Assembly: GCF_014652455.1 (NCBI RefSeq)
Contig: NZ_BMYV01000002.1
Coordinates: 806,001 to 870,000, forward strand
DNA length: 64,000 nt
Reading direction: 5' to 3'
Source: Litorimonas cladophorae
GTDB lineage: Bacteria > Pseudomonadota > Alphaproteobacteria > Caulobacterales > Maricaulaceae
Made by a program: the position numbers and the translations under genes
Part shown: positions 28,184 to 37,254 of the stretch, piece after piece
Layout of the letters: every line of letters begins with the position of its first letter
How positions within the stretch are numbered: the first letter of the stretch is position 1
The notes under the pieces: generated by a model
The model's input: only the letters and a program-made list of their open reading frames with translations
Database searches by the model: none
Told to the model about the DNA's origin: nothing

Positions 28184-29073
28184 AGGCGCTTCCGTTCAAA
28201 GGCTAACTGCCGAGTAGCGGTTAGCCCTGCGGCGCCCGCGCAAATTACGGCGAAAACAGCTCCCAATCCGATCAGCCACAGCAGATCTTTAAATCCGGCA
28301 CCCAAGCCGCTCCATCCCAAACCACCCCAGTCACCCATGATGGAAAGTAGAAGCCAGAGCAGGCCTGCAAGCCCTAATCCTATAGATGCGCCAATGGCGC
28401 CACGTCGAAAAGCTTGGCCGATGAAGAGTTTTGCGATGAACTTGTCGCTGGCGCCGACTTGGACGAGTACGCGAATAATCTCTTTTTGCGCGGTCATACT
28501 GGCGCGTGTTGCAAAAATATTCACGCATAATCCAGCAAGTAAAACGAGACTCAAAGTCCCGATGCCAATCGCAACAAGTCGTCGTACCGTTCCTCGCAAT
28601 TGATCCGCATAGCGGGAATTATCGTCAATATTAGACGTTAGGCCAATATCATCCAACGTCGCTCGAACCCGCTCGGCCGATAGCTCCTTACCCGTAATAT
28701 TGATCAACGCAGGAACAGGTAGATTATCGGGGAGAACCGTATTTCCCAGCCACGGACGCAGCAGGTCGCGGGCGGCGCTTTGGTTGACGACTTCTATGTC
28801 CGCACCTGGCAGCGCATTGGCCAGTGCTATACTGGCGGTCGAGGTTTGTGGGGCCCAATCATTGGTGTTTTCTAAAATGAGCTGGACTGTAAGCGTATCT
28901 GAGAGTTGGCTCTGCCAATCTGTAGATAGGCGCATGGAACCGCGCGCAAATAGCAGCGCACATCCCGCTAGCAGCGCCATGATGACTAAAACCACCCAAA
29001 GCGCGCGCGCGTTACGTAGTTTGGTAGGTAGAAGCGGAGCCTCTTGCGGTTGAACTGACAGGGCGGCACTCAT
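28180..29073 (-). CDS. ftsX: cell-division protein FtsX
   Basis: A 297-residue inner-membrane permease-like protein with four hydrophobic segments (about residues 24-47, 165-190, 218-242 and 258-282) and a periplasmic loop between the first two, as in FtsX. The loop contains ANALPGADIEVVNQSAARDLL. It partners with FtsE to transmit a signal across the membrane to cell-wall hydrolases at the septum. The start overlaps the ftsE stop by ATGA. Confidence 0.92.
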   Translation of the reverse strand: MSAALSVQPQEAPLLPTKLRNARALWVVLVIMALLAGCALLFARGSMRLSTDWQSQLSDTLTVQLILENTNDWAPQTSTASIALANALPGADIEVVNQSAARDLLRPWLGNTVLPDNLPVPALINITGKELSAERVRATLDDIGLTSNIDDNSRYADQLRGTVRRLVAIGIGTLSLVLLAGLCVNIFATRASMTAQKEIIRVLVQVGASDKFIAKLFIGQAFRRGAIGASIGLGLAGLLWLLLSIMGDWGGLGWSGLGAGFKDLLWLIGLGAVFAVICAGAAGLTATRQLAFERKRL

Positions 29074-29753
29074 TGCGATTTGCCCTTAAATACACGACCT
29101 TCTTCGATCCGCAGAACGCGCGCGTCTAATTCATCGATCAGATGCGTGTCATGCGTCGCGATCAGAACAGTAGCCCCCATACGGTTCATTTCTGAAAAGA
29201 GGCGCAGCAAACGTCTGCCGATGACGGGGTCAACGTTCCCTGTAGGCTCATCCGCAATCAAAAGGTCAGGCTTTGCAATCACGGCGCGAGCGATTGCACA
29301 GCGTTGTTTTTCGCCGCCCGACAATGTCGGCGGGAGGGCCTGCATCCGGTGTCCAAGACCGACCCACTGGAGGAGCTCTACCACATCGGCGTTATATGTA
29401 CTTCTTGATTGACCTGAAACCCGCAGCGGTAAGGCCACATTTTCATAAACGCTAAGATGCTCAATGAGGTGGAAGTCTTGCAAAACCACACCAATTCGAC
29501 GTTTGATGGCCTGACGTTCTGGGTTTGTAAGGAGGGCGCTATCGCGGCCAAACATCCGGATCAAACCGCGTGAGGGGATGAGTGACAGATAACAGAGTTT
29601 AAGCAGCGTCGATTTCCCAGCACCAGAAGGACCCGTTAAAAAGGTGAAGCTACCTTGCGGTAAATCCAATGTGGCATCGGTCAACACTTCAGGTCCGCGC
29701 CCGTAGCGAAGGGCGACGCGCTCAAAATTGACTAGGTCCGGCATGGTGGACAT
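29070..29753 (-). CDS. ftsE: cell-division ATPase FtsE
   Basis: A 227-residue ABC ATPase with Walker A GPSGAGKST, signature LSGGEKQRC, Walker B LLIADEPTGNVDP and the switch His in ATHDTHLID. The start at 29753 (MSTMPDLV) is preferred because the family begins close to LVNFERVALRYG; a TTG farther upstream would add 16 residues. It powers or gates FtsX. The divergent zinc-ribbon gene starts 64 bases away. Confidence 0.94.
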   Translation of the reverse strand: MSTMPDLVNFERVALRYGRGPEVLTDATLDLPQGSFTFLTGPSGAGKSTLLKLCYLSLIPSRGLIRMFGRDSALLTNPERQAIKRRIGVVLQDFHLIEHLSVYENVALPLRVSGQSRSTYNADVVELLQWVGLGHRMQALPPTLSGGEKQRCAIARAVIAKPDLLIADEPTGNVDPVIGRRLLRLFSEMNRMGATVLIATHDTHLIDELDARVLRIEEGRVFKGKSQ

Positions 29754-29816
29754 TTGGGCCTGTTGTGGCACGGTCGGATTTACCTTTTGACTGACTCGCA
29801 ATACGTTCGAACCTCT

Positions 29817-30533
29817 ATGATACTGACATGCCCAGAATGTTCCACTCGTTATATGGCAAAGGCGGGTACGATTGACATGAATGGTCGGTCTGTTCGCTGC
29901 GCCCGCTGCGAAAATGTCTGGTTTGTTGAGGGGAGCGCACCTGATACGCTGCCTGACGCTTTGGCGTTGGAGGACAATCAGACGGTCCTAATCGAGGCGG
30001 AGCCCGATCCGCAGCCGGAATTGCCCTTCGTTCCGGTCCCATCTGTCCCCCAGATTGGGGCGCATACACGGCTTCGGGATAAGGTAGACGCTGAGAAAAT
30101 TGCTAAGCGCCGCCGTTCTCTTCGTTTGATTTGGGCCGTTCCTGTGATCGGTTTGCTGGCTGCAGCTTCAGTTTCGCTTCTAAAGCGTCAGGCTATTGTT
30201 GATCAATATCCTGCTACGGCGACGATTTACCAAGCTCTTGGCTTTAACGTTAAAGCTGGAGGCCTAGATGTCGGCGATCTTTCGACGGAGACTTTGATCG
30301 TCGATGGAGAAACGATTTTGCGGGTGACAGGGCAAGTTCGAAATTTACTCGCCAAGGCGCAAACCTCACCCATGCTGCAAATGCGGCTCGAAAACCGTTC
30401 TGGTGAACCGCTTGCCGATTGGTTTGTCGATGTCGGGCAAATCGAAGCGAAGGGTGTAAAACAGATTGAAACCGACTACCCAAACCCACCAATTGATGGC
30501 GTAGAGCTCCGATATCGTTTTGTCGAAGACTAG
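29817..30533 (+). CDS. MJ0042-type zinc-ribbon membrane protein
   Basis: A 238-residue protein that begins with a zinc ribbon, CPEC (residues 4-7) and CARC (28-31 region), matching the MJ0042 family seen in proteobacterial DUF3426-like proteins. A single hydrophobic segment (about residues 103-120) follows and the C-terminal half has a beta-rich fold (about 135-235), probably periplasmic. The function is unknown; this gene is commonly divergent from ftsE in alphaproteobacteria. Its stop overlaps that of the DUF4175 gene by four bases (30530-30533). Confidence 0.85.
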   Translation: MILTCPECSTRYMAKAGTIDMNGRSVRCARCENVWFVEGSAPDTLPDALALEDNQTVLIEAEPDPQPELPFVPVPSVPQIGAHTRLRDKVDAEKIAKRRRSLRLIWAVPVIGLLAAASVSLLKRQAIVDQYPATATIYQALGFNVKAGGLDVGDLSTETLIVDGETILRVTGQVRNLLAKAQTSPMLQMRLENRSGEPLADWFVDVGQIEAKGVKQIETDYPNPPIDGVELRYRFVED

Positions 30534-33214
30534 AACCGCTTTAGTAATCTTTCCAAATATTGACGCTCTTCTTCGTCGCGTTGTTGTTCCGCCGCGCGGC
30601 GTCGGAGCTCTTCAAGCAATTCGCGCGAGCGCGTGGCATTATCGCGTTGATCAATGTCCGCCGTTTCATTGCCACCATTAAAGCCGTCGTCACTCCGACC
30701 CAAGGGATCCTGTCCTTCGCCACTTTCGCTGTCGCCGTTCTGCGACACTGCCGCGGCTAAAGCTTCTCCTGCGTTGCGCAGGGCCTGCACAGCCTCAGCT
30801 TGGGCCTCTCCCGCGATGGCAAGGTCGCCGTTGGAAAGGGCATCTTCACTGCGGCGCATAGCTTCTCTAGCTGCGCCCAAACCCTCTGCGAGTTGATTTT
30901 GGAGGTCCCCTGACCCGCCTGCACCGCCGGTTTCGCCCTGTTGCGGACCCGACTCGGTCCCAGCCCCGGGTGCGGTTTCACTGCCGCCAGGTGTCTGTCC
31001 AGCGTTGCCTTCGGTTTGGCCTTCGCCTTGTCCTTGACCTTGACCCGTTTTGCCGTCCTCACCTTGAGCGCCTGGATCACCTTGACCGTCTGTGGGTAAG
31101 GCGTCGCCTAAATCATCCAACAGATCGCGTAACTCAGCTTGTCGTTTTGCCAACTCTTGAGGGTCTAGCGACTCTTCGGATTGATCATTCCGGTCGGCGC
31201 GATCAGTCTCATCCTGCAAATCGCGCTGCTTGCCTGTCAAATCCGCGAGGTCTTCGAGCTGTTTCTTCTCTTCCTCAGACATGTCGCCGCTAGACGGTTC
31301 TCCGCCTTCGCCGCCTCCACCGCCCTGCGACATTTGGATTTGCATGTTTTCGAGAAGTTCAGCCAGTCGCGCGAGAGCTAATCGGGCTCCTTCGGTATCC
31401 CCAGCGGCGTTCGCTTCCTCAATGGCTTTCATAAGCTCCTGAATTTCATCGAGGCTTCCCATCGGGGAGCTTCCTCCTCCGCCGCCATTTGCTGCGCTGC
31501 TGCCTTCTTCTTGCGCTTTGCGGCGAAGTTCTTCGGTATATGCGTCGACCGCCAAATTATAACGTTCGAAAAGTGTATCAATCTCACGCTTTGATGCGCG
31601 TCGGGCAATTCCCTCGCGGAGCGCGGATTCGGCTTCACGCATTTCTTCCAAAGCGCTGCCCAATGTTCCAAATTCAGCACGCAGAGCGATCTTCCATAGA
31701 TTTTCGGGTAGGCTTTGAAGCTCTACTATGCTCTCCGCATGGCGCATTTGGGACCGAATATGGCGGAGCCCCATAAAGATTGCCGGGTCTTTGTAAAAGC
31801 CAGCAGGCTCTTCGGTGATCGCTTCTATCAGTAACGTTGCGCGCTGGATCGGCGCGGGCGCTCGGTCCCAGTGTAACCGTGGCTGATATTCATTTGAATA
31901 GCCATCACTGGGCACCCACTCTGGCCTAGGGCGCGGCGCGTATGTTTCGTCAAGGCCCGCCATCACGAGCGTGCGTTGCTCAGCAATGGCTTTTGCTAAG
32001 GGTTCGACAAATATTTTGTCCGGGACAGTGAACCAAACGGGCTCGGACACGCCAGTTTGCCCTGCACCATCTTTGGCAACCAAACGGCCGATAACCTTAC
32101 GACCCGCATAGCGAGTTTTTGATAGATCTAGCGCGGCTTTCGCCCGCTCTACATTCGTCAAGCTTGACCCTGATAGAGGAATATCTGCGCGGATTGTCAC
32201 GTTATCAAAAGCAGATGCAATTTCAGTGTCATCGCTGAGTAGCGCCATTTCTAGCTCTAAATTTTCGACCCCGAAATCGTCAATCAGTCCATAAGCCAGA
32301 ACAAGCCGGTCGCGTTTATCGACTTCCGGCGGGTCAATAATGTCAACGCTGGGTGGGGTATCCTCCGTAACATTCAAAGCAAATATACGACGCGACAACC
32401 CGACCCTAAATTCTATGTTAGCGCTTTCCTCGATGACTTGGCGGATTTCAAAACTTTTTGCCCCAAGCCGTTGAGGCGTTAAAAATTTAGAGCGCCAGCC
32501 TTGCGTCAGGCGCGGGCGGGGTGCGTCTTTCACGCCAGAGAGGCGCGCAACAAATTCACTGCCTGCCGGTACCGCAATATCCGCGCCATCTTTGAAATAG
32601 ATTGGCGGGCGTCCCGTATAAGCGGGCGGATCAATCCAAGCTTCATAGCTGATGTCGCTGGACCGAATGTCGGACTGCCAACTGGGTGCTGCGGCCGAGC
32701 GCAACCGCTCAAATGAAAACCCAGCCATGTAGATTGCCGCTAGACCGAGGGCGACAGGCAGAAAAATTCGAACGAAGTAAGGGTCAACTGTTGAAAGCGC
32801 CGGACGCGGTTTTGCTGACCGTAAGGCTGTTGCCTGCGCGAGCGCGGCCTTTTGATGAGCTGGCCAAGCTTCCGCTGACAGGGCAGGACGGTCGTCAAGG
32901 ACGTCCAGCGGACGATGGGCTTGCCCTGAGTCTGCTTCCACACGGCGGCGTGCATCTGATCGGGTTGGTGTGCGAAGTTTGAGCGCGCGGAGAATGCTCC
33001 GTACAACGAAAAACAAGGTTGCGGCGAGCGCAATTAATCGGACTGGGTCGCCAAACCATTGCCAGACGCCGAGCCACGCCCCGAGTACGAATAGGCCAAT
33101 CGCGCTCGCTGCAGGTGCGAGGGTCGGGGCGTAGGTTTCCCAGAACAACCGCAGGCGCGCGCGCGCTACAAGGCGGCGGGTCGTTTGGATAACAGTGTCG
33201 AGCGAGTCAGACAT
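30530..33214 (-). CDS. TIGR02302/DUF4175 large membrane protein
   Basis: An 894-residue protein with two hydrophobic segments near the N-terminus (about residues 30-70) and a third near 150. A periplasmic beta-rich part (YTGRPPIYFKDG, PPSVDIIDPPEVDKRDRL), a long helical region (about 460-620) and a low-complexity Gly/Gln/Glu-rich region (about 690-770) follow. A coiled, charged C-terminus ends QRDEEERQYLERLLK. The organisation fits the TIGR02302 family of alphaproteobacteria, of unknown function. The Gly/Gln stretch produces long false reading frames on the other strand. Confidence 0.88.
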   Translation of the reverse strand: MSDSLDTVIQTTRRLVARARLRLFWETYAPTLAPAASAIGLFVLGAWLGVWQWFGDPVRLIALAATLFFVVRSILRALKLRTPTRSDARRRVEADSGQAHRPLDVLDDRPALSAEAWPAHQKAALAQATALRSAKPRPALSTVDPYFVRIFLPVALGLAAIYMAGFSFERLRSAAAPSWQSDIRSSDISYEAWIDPPAYTGRPPIYFKDGADIAVPAGSEFVARLSGVKDAPRPRLTQGWRSKFLTPQRLGAKSFEIRQVIEESANIEFRVGLSRRIFALNVTEDTPPSVDIIDPPEVDKRDRLVLAYGLIDDFGVENLELEMALLSDDTEIASAFDNVTIRADIPLSGSSLTNVERAKAALDLSKTRYAGRKVIGRLVAKDGAGQTGVSEPVWFTVPDKIFVEPLAKAIAEQRTLVMAGLDETYAPRPRPEWVPSDGYSNEYQPRLHWDRAPAPIQRATLLIEAITEEPAGFYKDPAIFMGLRHIRSQMRHAESIVELQSLPENLWKIALRAEFGTLGSALEEMREAESALREGIARRASKREIDTLFERYNLAVDAYTEELRRKAQEEGSSAANGGGGGSSPMGSLDEIQELMKAIEEANAAGDTEGARLALARLAELLENMQIQMSQGGGGGEGGEPSSGDMSEEEKKQLEDLADLTGKQRDLQDETDRADRNDQSEESLDPQELAKRQAELRDLLDDLGDALPTDGQGDPGAQGEDGKTGQGQGQGEGQTEGNAGQTPGGSETAPGAGTESGPQQGETGGAGGSGDLQNQLAEGLGAAREAMRRSEDALSNGDLAIAGEAQAEAVQALRNAGEALAAAVSQNGDSESGEGQDPLGRSDDGFNGGNETADIDQRDNATRSRELLEELRRRAAEQQRDEEERQYLERLLKRF

Positions 33215-33250
33215 TGATTTGACTATACCGAGAGGAAGACAGCTGTCGCC

Positions 33251-34552
33251 TTAAACTTCCGTGACATTTTCGTCTTTTGTCAGTGGTGTCTTCAACCATT
33301 CCGGCATGGACTCGGTTTTCAAAATGTCTTCCACCGTCGGGCGTGCGCGAATGACGGCATAATCAGCGCCATTGACCAAAACTTCAGGCACTAATGGACG
33401 GGTGTTATATTGGCTAGCTTGTGCGGCGCCATAGGCCCCAGCCGAATGAAGTGCGATTAAATCACCGCTTTCCAAGGCCGCCATTTCTCGACCTTTTGTG
33501 AATGTGTCACCACTCTCACAAATAGGGCCGACCACATCGTAGGTTTCGAGTTGATCCAAATTACCCTGCTTCACAGGTTCGATGTCGTGATAGGCATCAT
33601 AAAGAGCGGGTCGCAGCAGGTCATTCATGGCGGCATCTATGATCAGGAAATCTCGGTCTTCGCCGCGTTTCACATAGAGCACCTCAGAGAGAAGCACGCC
33701 GGAGTTACCCGCGATCATGCGGCCAGGCTCAAAGATCATCTCAACATCTAAATCAGCGGTCAGACGTTTGACGAGCTCCGCATATTCTGAAGGGGGCGGC
33801 GGAACGGTTGCATTATTCCCGTAAGGAATGCCCAGACCACCACCAATGTCGAAGCTGGAGATCGTGTGCCCTGCTTTTCGCAGACGCGCGATCAAGCCGT
33901 TGACCTTGAGAATCGCGGCTTCGAAGGGAGCCAAATCAGAGATTTGACTGCCGATATGTACATCGACGCCGACGATCTGAATGCCAGGCAAGTCTGCGGC
34001 CTCGGCATAGGTGCTTTCAGCCTGCGACCAAGCAATTCCGAATTTGTTCTCTTTTTTACCTGTTGAAATTTTTGCGTGTCCACCCGCCGTAACATCTGGG
34101 TTAACTCGGAAGGCAACAGGAGCCACTTTTCCCATTTCAACAGCTACGGCGTTGAGTACGCGAAGCTCGGCGAGGCTTTCCACGTTGAAGACGCGAATGC
34201 CCGCAGTCAGGGCTTCGCGCATCTCAATGCGGGTCTTTCCGACGCCCGAGAATACAATTTTATCAGCAGGGATGCCCGCCATGAGGGCGCGTTTAAGCTC
34301 TCCGCCTGAAACGACATCTGCGCCCGCACCTTGCTGGGCGAGGGTCGCCAAGACTGCGATATTAGAATTGGCCTTGACTGAATAGGCGATCAGCGCGCGT
34401 GTATCGGCAAAGCTGTCTGCGAAGACGCGGTAATGCCGAGTGAAAGTCGCTGTCGAATAGACATAAACAGGAGTCCCGACCTCTGCCGCAATCTTTGATA
34501 GAGGCACATCTTCGGCAAACATGTTGCCGTCACGATAATCGAAATGACGCAT
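33251..34552 (-). CDS. lysA: diaminopimelate decarboxylase
   Basis: A 433-residue PLP enzyme that makes lysine from meso-diaminopimelate. The PLP lysine is Lys60 (AYSVKANSN). Further signatures are HIGSQISD, GGGLGIPY, EPGRMIAGNSG and the catalytic Cys motif PICESGDTF; YGAAQASQYN near the end matches the usual family ending YxxxMASxYN. Length is normal. Two bases separate it from the lptM-like gene upstream, and the order lptM-lysA next to argH/tlpA is widespread in proteobacteria. Confidence 0.97.
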   Translation of the reverse strand: MRHFDYRDGNMFAEDVPLSKIAAEVGTPVYVYSTATFTRHYRVFADSFADTRALIAYSVKANSNIAVLATLAQQGAGADVVSGGELKRALMAGIPADKIVFSGVGKTRIEMREALTAGIRVFNVESLAELRVLNAVAVEMGKVAPVAFRVNPDVTAGGHAKISTGKKENKFGIAWSQAESTYAEAADLPGIQIVGVDVHIGSQISDLAPFEAAILKVNGLIARLRKAGHTISSFDIGGGLGIPYGNNATVPPPPSEYAELVKRLTADLDVEMIFEPGRMIAGNSGVLLSEVLYVKRGEDRDFLIIDAAMNDLLRPALYDAYHDIEPVKQGNLDQLETYDVVGPICESGDTFTKGREMAALESGDLIALHSAGAYGAAQASQYNTRPLVPEVLVNGADYAVIRARPTVEDILKTESMPEWLKTPLTKDENVTEV

Positions 34553-34554
34553 GT

Positions 34555-34788
34555 TTATTCGTCGACTTCGGGGTCAGCGAGAGGGTCAAAGTTGTCGTCA
34601 TCATCATCTTTATCAAGATCTTCTGTCGGGACGCGATCACTATCAGTGACTGAGTCACCCCCAAAAATCGGCGGCGGGGTTTTTAAATCCCCCCGAATCC
34701 CGCATCCCGCCAGAAGGCTGGACGCCAAGAGTGAAAGAATCGTCATTTTTAAGCTGAAGTTCAGCTTGCTAGGGCTAGTGTTCTGCAT
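34555..34788 (-). CDS. lptM: small outer-membrane lipoprotein, LptM/YifL-like
   Basis: A 77-residue protein with a lipoprotein signal ending in LLAGC, followed at once by GIRGDLKTPPP, the LptM/YifL signature. The tail is acidic (runs of Asp). LptM helps the LptDE translocon mature by mimicking LPS binding. The ATG at 34788 was chosen because GAGGA lies about seven bases upstream; an inner ATG at 34746 is possible. It precedes lysA by two bases. Confidence 0.85.
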   Translation of the reverse strand: MQNTSPSKLNFSLKMTILSLLASSLLAGCGIRGDLKTPPPIFGGDSVTDSDRVPTEDLDKDDDDDNFDPLADPEVDE

Positions 34789-34836
34789 GGTCGTCCTCAC
34801 TGTCAGGATTGCACGCATATAAGGAAATGGGTTCGG

Positions 34837-35616
34837 ATGAAATACGCAATTGTATCATCGATTGTCACAGTCTCGTTTCTTTTTGGGCAGACGAGTTTGG
34901 CAAATGACGTGGAGTTGCGTGGCGAGACGTTTTGCTTTCCCGCCAAAGACGTTCCCAAATTGGTGCGTAAGCTATCAGAAGTGAAAGCAGATCGTCGAGA
35001 TATTGTAGACGTTCAGCTCGCACCGCGGTTTATTATCAAAGACGAAGGCGTTTGGCCCGAACGGTTCTATCTGGCGGAAAATGGGGTCGAGGTCACCCCG
35101 CTTCCATTTTCTCAAGAGACAGGCGCGGTTCCAACATTCTTAGATGCCACATCAGCGCGTCCAGAGAGCGATATTTGCATAGACGACCCGACCCGCGCAG
35201 ATCGGCCGCGTGACGATGAGGGGCTTTACTTCGAGATGGGTCTTTCTCCTTTTTTCAAAACGTCAACGGGCGCTCATAGTTTAGCGGAGCTGGAGAAGGG
35301 GGCGAAAGATGGAAAGAAATTCTATAAGACGATGTTGCCTAGTTGGGCGGCGCTATTAATGCCAGATGCGGACTACTTTGCCATTCGCATGCTGGACCCA
35401 AATTTAAAGCCGATGGCTTTCGCGTTGACCGGGCAGGGAGAGATGGCGCTGGACATCAAAGTCGTTAAAGACATGTGGATCGTAAGTTTGGACGATATCC
35501 AAGCGCTTCAAGCCTCAAAGCTAATCGTTCGCGGTGGGGCTTATAATTTACAGCCCGTTCCGTCACCTAAAAACCTCGTTAGATTCGGCTGGGGAGACGC
35601 CACAGATGAAAAATAA
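34837..35616 (+). CDS. secreted protein of unknown function, first of a tandem pair
   Basis: A 259-residue protein with a signal peptide (residues 1-22, ending SLA). No catalytic family is recognised. It shares the organisation of the next gene: an N-terminal segment around a Cys, an aligned acidic stretch, then a block around ELEKGAKDGKKFYKTMLPS and a final segment SLDDIQALQASKLIVRGG. The match suggests tandem duplication. The last eleven bases overlap the next start. Both are probably periplasmic. Confidence 0.8.
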   Translation: MKYAIVSSIVTVSFLFGQTSLANDVELRGETFCFPAKDVPKLVRKLSEVKADRRDIVDVQLAPRFIIKDEGVWPERFYLAENGVEVTPLPFSQETGAVPTFLDATSARPESDICIDDPTRADRPRDDEGLYFEMGLSPFFKTSTGAHSLAELEKGAKDGKKFYKTMLPSWAALLMPDADYFAIRMLDPNLKPMAFALTGQGEMALDIKVVKDMWIVSLDDIQALQASKLIVRGGAYNLQPVPSPKNLVRFGWGDATDEK

Positions 35617-36367
35617 GGTCATACTTGCCGGTATTATTGCCGGGGTGAGCTCGCCTGCGTTTGCCGGTGAACCCTGCCGATCGGCCAAAGATTTTGTTAG
35701 ACTGGCGCAGGGTTTTTATGGTCCGTCGCCCGAACTAACGAATATTATCACACCAGAGTTGAGTATGGTTTTTCGTGGTATAAATGGACATCCCGTGCCC
35801 TCACACATACTCTTTCGCCACGAAGGGACGGAGCGCCGATTTGCCATTGTCGACGGGACTTTGGTCGGAATAGAAGAGGTGGCGAAATTCTCGAAAGACT
35901 CTGAGATGTGTCGATTGATTGCGGGAGAAATGGCTCCAGATGTAGATGGGGACACGACGGCCGCAAATTTAGTATTCACCTTTTCGTACAAGCGCAGAGA
36001 CGGCAACTTCACGATTGATGAAATCCTTGAAGGGGCCAAAGATGGCTCCAAAGTTTTAAACGGTTTAGCCCCCAGTGGATTAGGCTTTGCTGTCCCTGGG
36101 TTGAAAGCCATTGTAGTGACCCCCGCCGAAGGGAAAACGGACTTGCCCAGTGTTAATTTTTCTCGAAAGGGTAAAGCTGTTTCCATACCAATCTCTAAAA
36201 GTGGAACCGCGCAATTTTTGAGATTAAAGGACATTCGCGCCGCGAAAGCCGACACATTACAGATCGAAGGTGATTACAAAATGGTCGCAACTTTCAAATT
36301 TGACCCGGATGACATGGCGAAAGAAGAGGCTGCGCGTCTGGCCAAAGTTACAGAGAGCGAAAACTGA
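35606..36367 (+). CDS. secreted protein of unknown function, second of a tandem pair
   Basis: A 253-residue protein with a signal peptide (residues 1-20, SSPAFA). It parallels the preceding protein: ILEGAKDGSKVLNGLAPS aligns with its EKGAKDGKKFYKTMLPS, and RLKDIRAAKADTLQIEGDY aligns with its SLDDIQALQASKLIVRGG. The ATG at 35606 lies inside the previous gene, giving an eleven-base overlap and probable coupling; the longer frame start would place a random N-terminus before the signal peptide. The function is unknown. Confidence 0.82.
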   Translation: MKNKVILAGIIAGVSSPAFAGEPCRSAKDFVRLAQGFYGPSPELTNIITPELSMVFRGINGHPVPSHILFRHEGTERRFAIVDGTLVGIEEVAKFSKDSEMCRLIAGEMAPDVDGDTTAANLVFTFSYKRRDGNFTIDEILEGAKDGSKVLNGLAPSGLGFAVPGLKAIVVTPAEGKTDLPSVNFSRKGKAVSIPISKSGTAQFLRLKDIRAAKADTLQIEGDYKMVATFKFDPDDMAKEEAARLAKVTESEN

Positions 36368-36405
36368 GACTTTGCACGTCACATATTGCCAGCTAGGTGG
36401 GTGTC

Positions 36406-36618
36406 ATGACGTCTCACTTAAACACCGAAAGCCCATGCAAGCTTATCTGCACACTTGATATTTTGTTAGGAGTCTGCACGGCGTGCGGGCGCACGAGGGG
36501 TGATATTGCGCAATGGACACGCTATAGCGACGCTCAGCGTGCCCTCGCAAATAATGAGGCCAGCAAACGTATGAAGGCTTTTGCTGAAGCGGACTCCGGC
36601 ACCGAGAAGGGGAATTAA
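36406..36618 (+). CDS. DUF1289 small Cys protein
   Basis: A 70-residue protein with the DUF1289 pattern: SPCKLICTLD, then GVCTACGRTRGDIAQW and a helical tail (SDAQRALANNEASKRMK). Four Cys are spaced as CxxxC and CxxC, suggesting metal binding. The ATG at 36406 was chosen with TAGGTGGG upstream. Its stop is directly followed by the next start codon at 36619, so the two are coupled. Confidence 0.88.
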   Translation: MTSHLNTESPCKLICTLDILLGVCTACGRTRGDIAQWTRYSDAQRALANNEASKRMKAFAEADSGTEKGN

Positions 36619-37251
36619 ATGACTGATCCTACGCCGAAACCAGACCGCACGGAGATGTGGAAGGCTCTAAAATGGACGATCATTTTATTGATAACGCTAA
36701 TCGCGGCGTTCGGCGTTTTTAAAATTTGGCAGGTGGCGACGGCTCCAGCCCGGGTCGTCAGTGACGCGACAAGCTCAGTCAAAGCGAGCGCATCCGCCAT
36801 GATGAACCGACTTGAAGTGCCGGTGCGAAACCAACGACGGTTTGACAAAATTGCGGATGAGAGCTTCGAATATCTGAATAGCATGCCAGAAAAACCGCCC
36901 GCTGGCGTCAAAGATCGTGGATTCCGCCTTGCAAATTTACGCGGCGCACAAGATCGTGTTTGCGAGATGTCTCATGATTTTGGGAACGGAGACATCCCTG
37001 TTTATTTATCCGCTGACAATGCTGCCCATGAGTCAGCAAATGCCGTCGGTTCAAATGCGGATCGTCTCATCCGCGTTGTCGTGGTCAGCCCAGAACAAAC
37101 ATTAGGTTTAAATGTCGAATATGATCAAGACGCGGACAATTGGACCCTCGGATGGCGTCCAAGTTCGGTAAATAAACCTTATCCCGACAATTGGGCAGAA
37201 GGGCCAATGACAGAAATTCTGGCCCGCGCTCCTAAATCCTGTGGCGCTTAG
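36619..37251 (+). CDS. single-span membrane protein, function unknown
   Basis: A 210-residue protein with a short cytoplasmic N-terminus, one membrane helix (about residues 18-40), a coiled-type stretch (SDATSSVKASASAMMN) and a likely periplasmic domain with two Cys (RVCEMSHDF and the final SCGA). It abuts the DUF1289 gene without a gap. No family is recognised. It ends four bases from the convergent argH stop. Confidence 0.75.
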   Translation: MTDPTPKPDRTEMWKALKWTIILLITLIAAFGVFKIWQVATAPARVVSDATSSVKASASAMMNRLEVPVRNQRRFDKIADESFEYLNSMPEKPPAGVKDRGFRLANLRGAQDRVCEMSHDFGNGDIPVYLSADNAAHESANAVGSNADRLIRVVVVSPEQTLGLNVEYDQDADNWTLGWRPSSVNKPYPDNWAEGPMTEILARAPKSCGA

Positions 37252-37254
37252 GGC

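Noticed and set aside
30880-31300. Several open frames on the plus strand over the DUF4175 Gly/Gln-rich region
   Set aside because: They arise from the low-complexity coding of the minus-strand gene and have no independent support.
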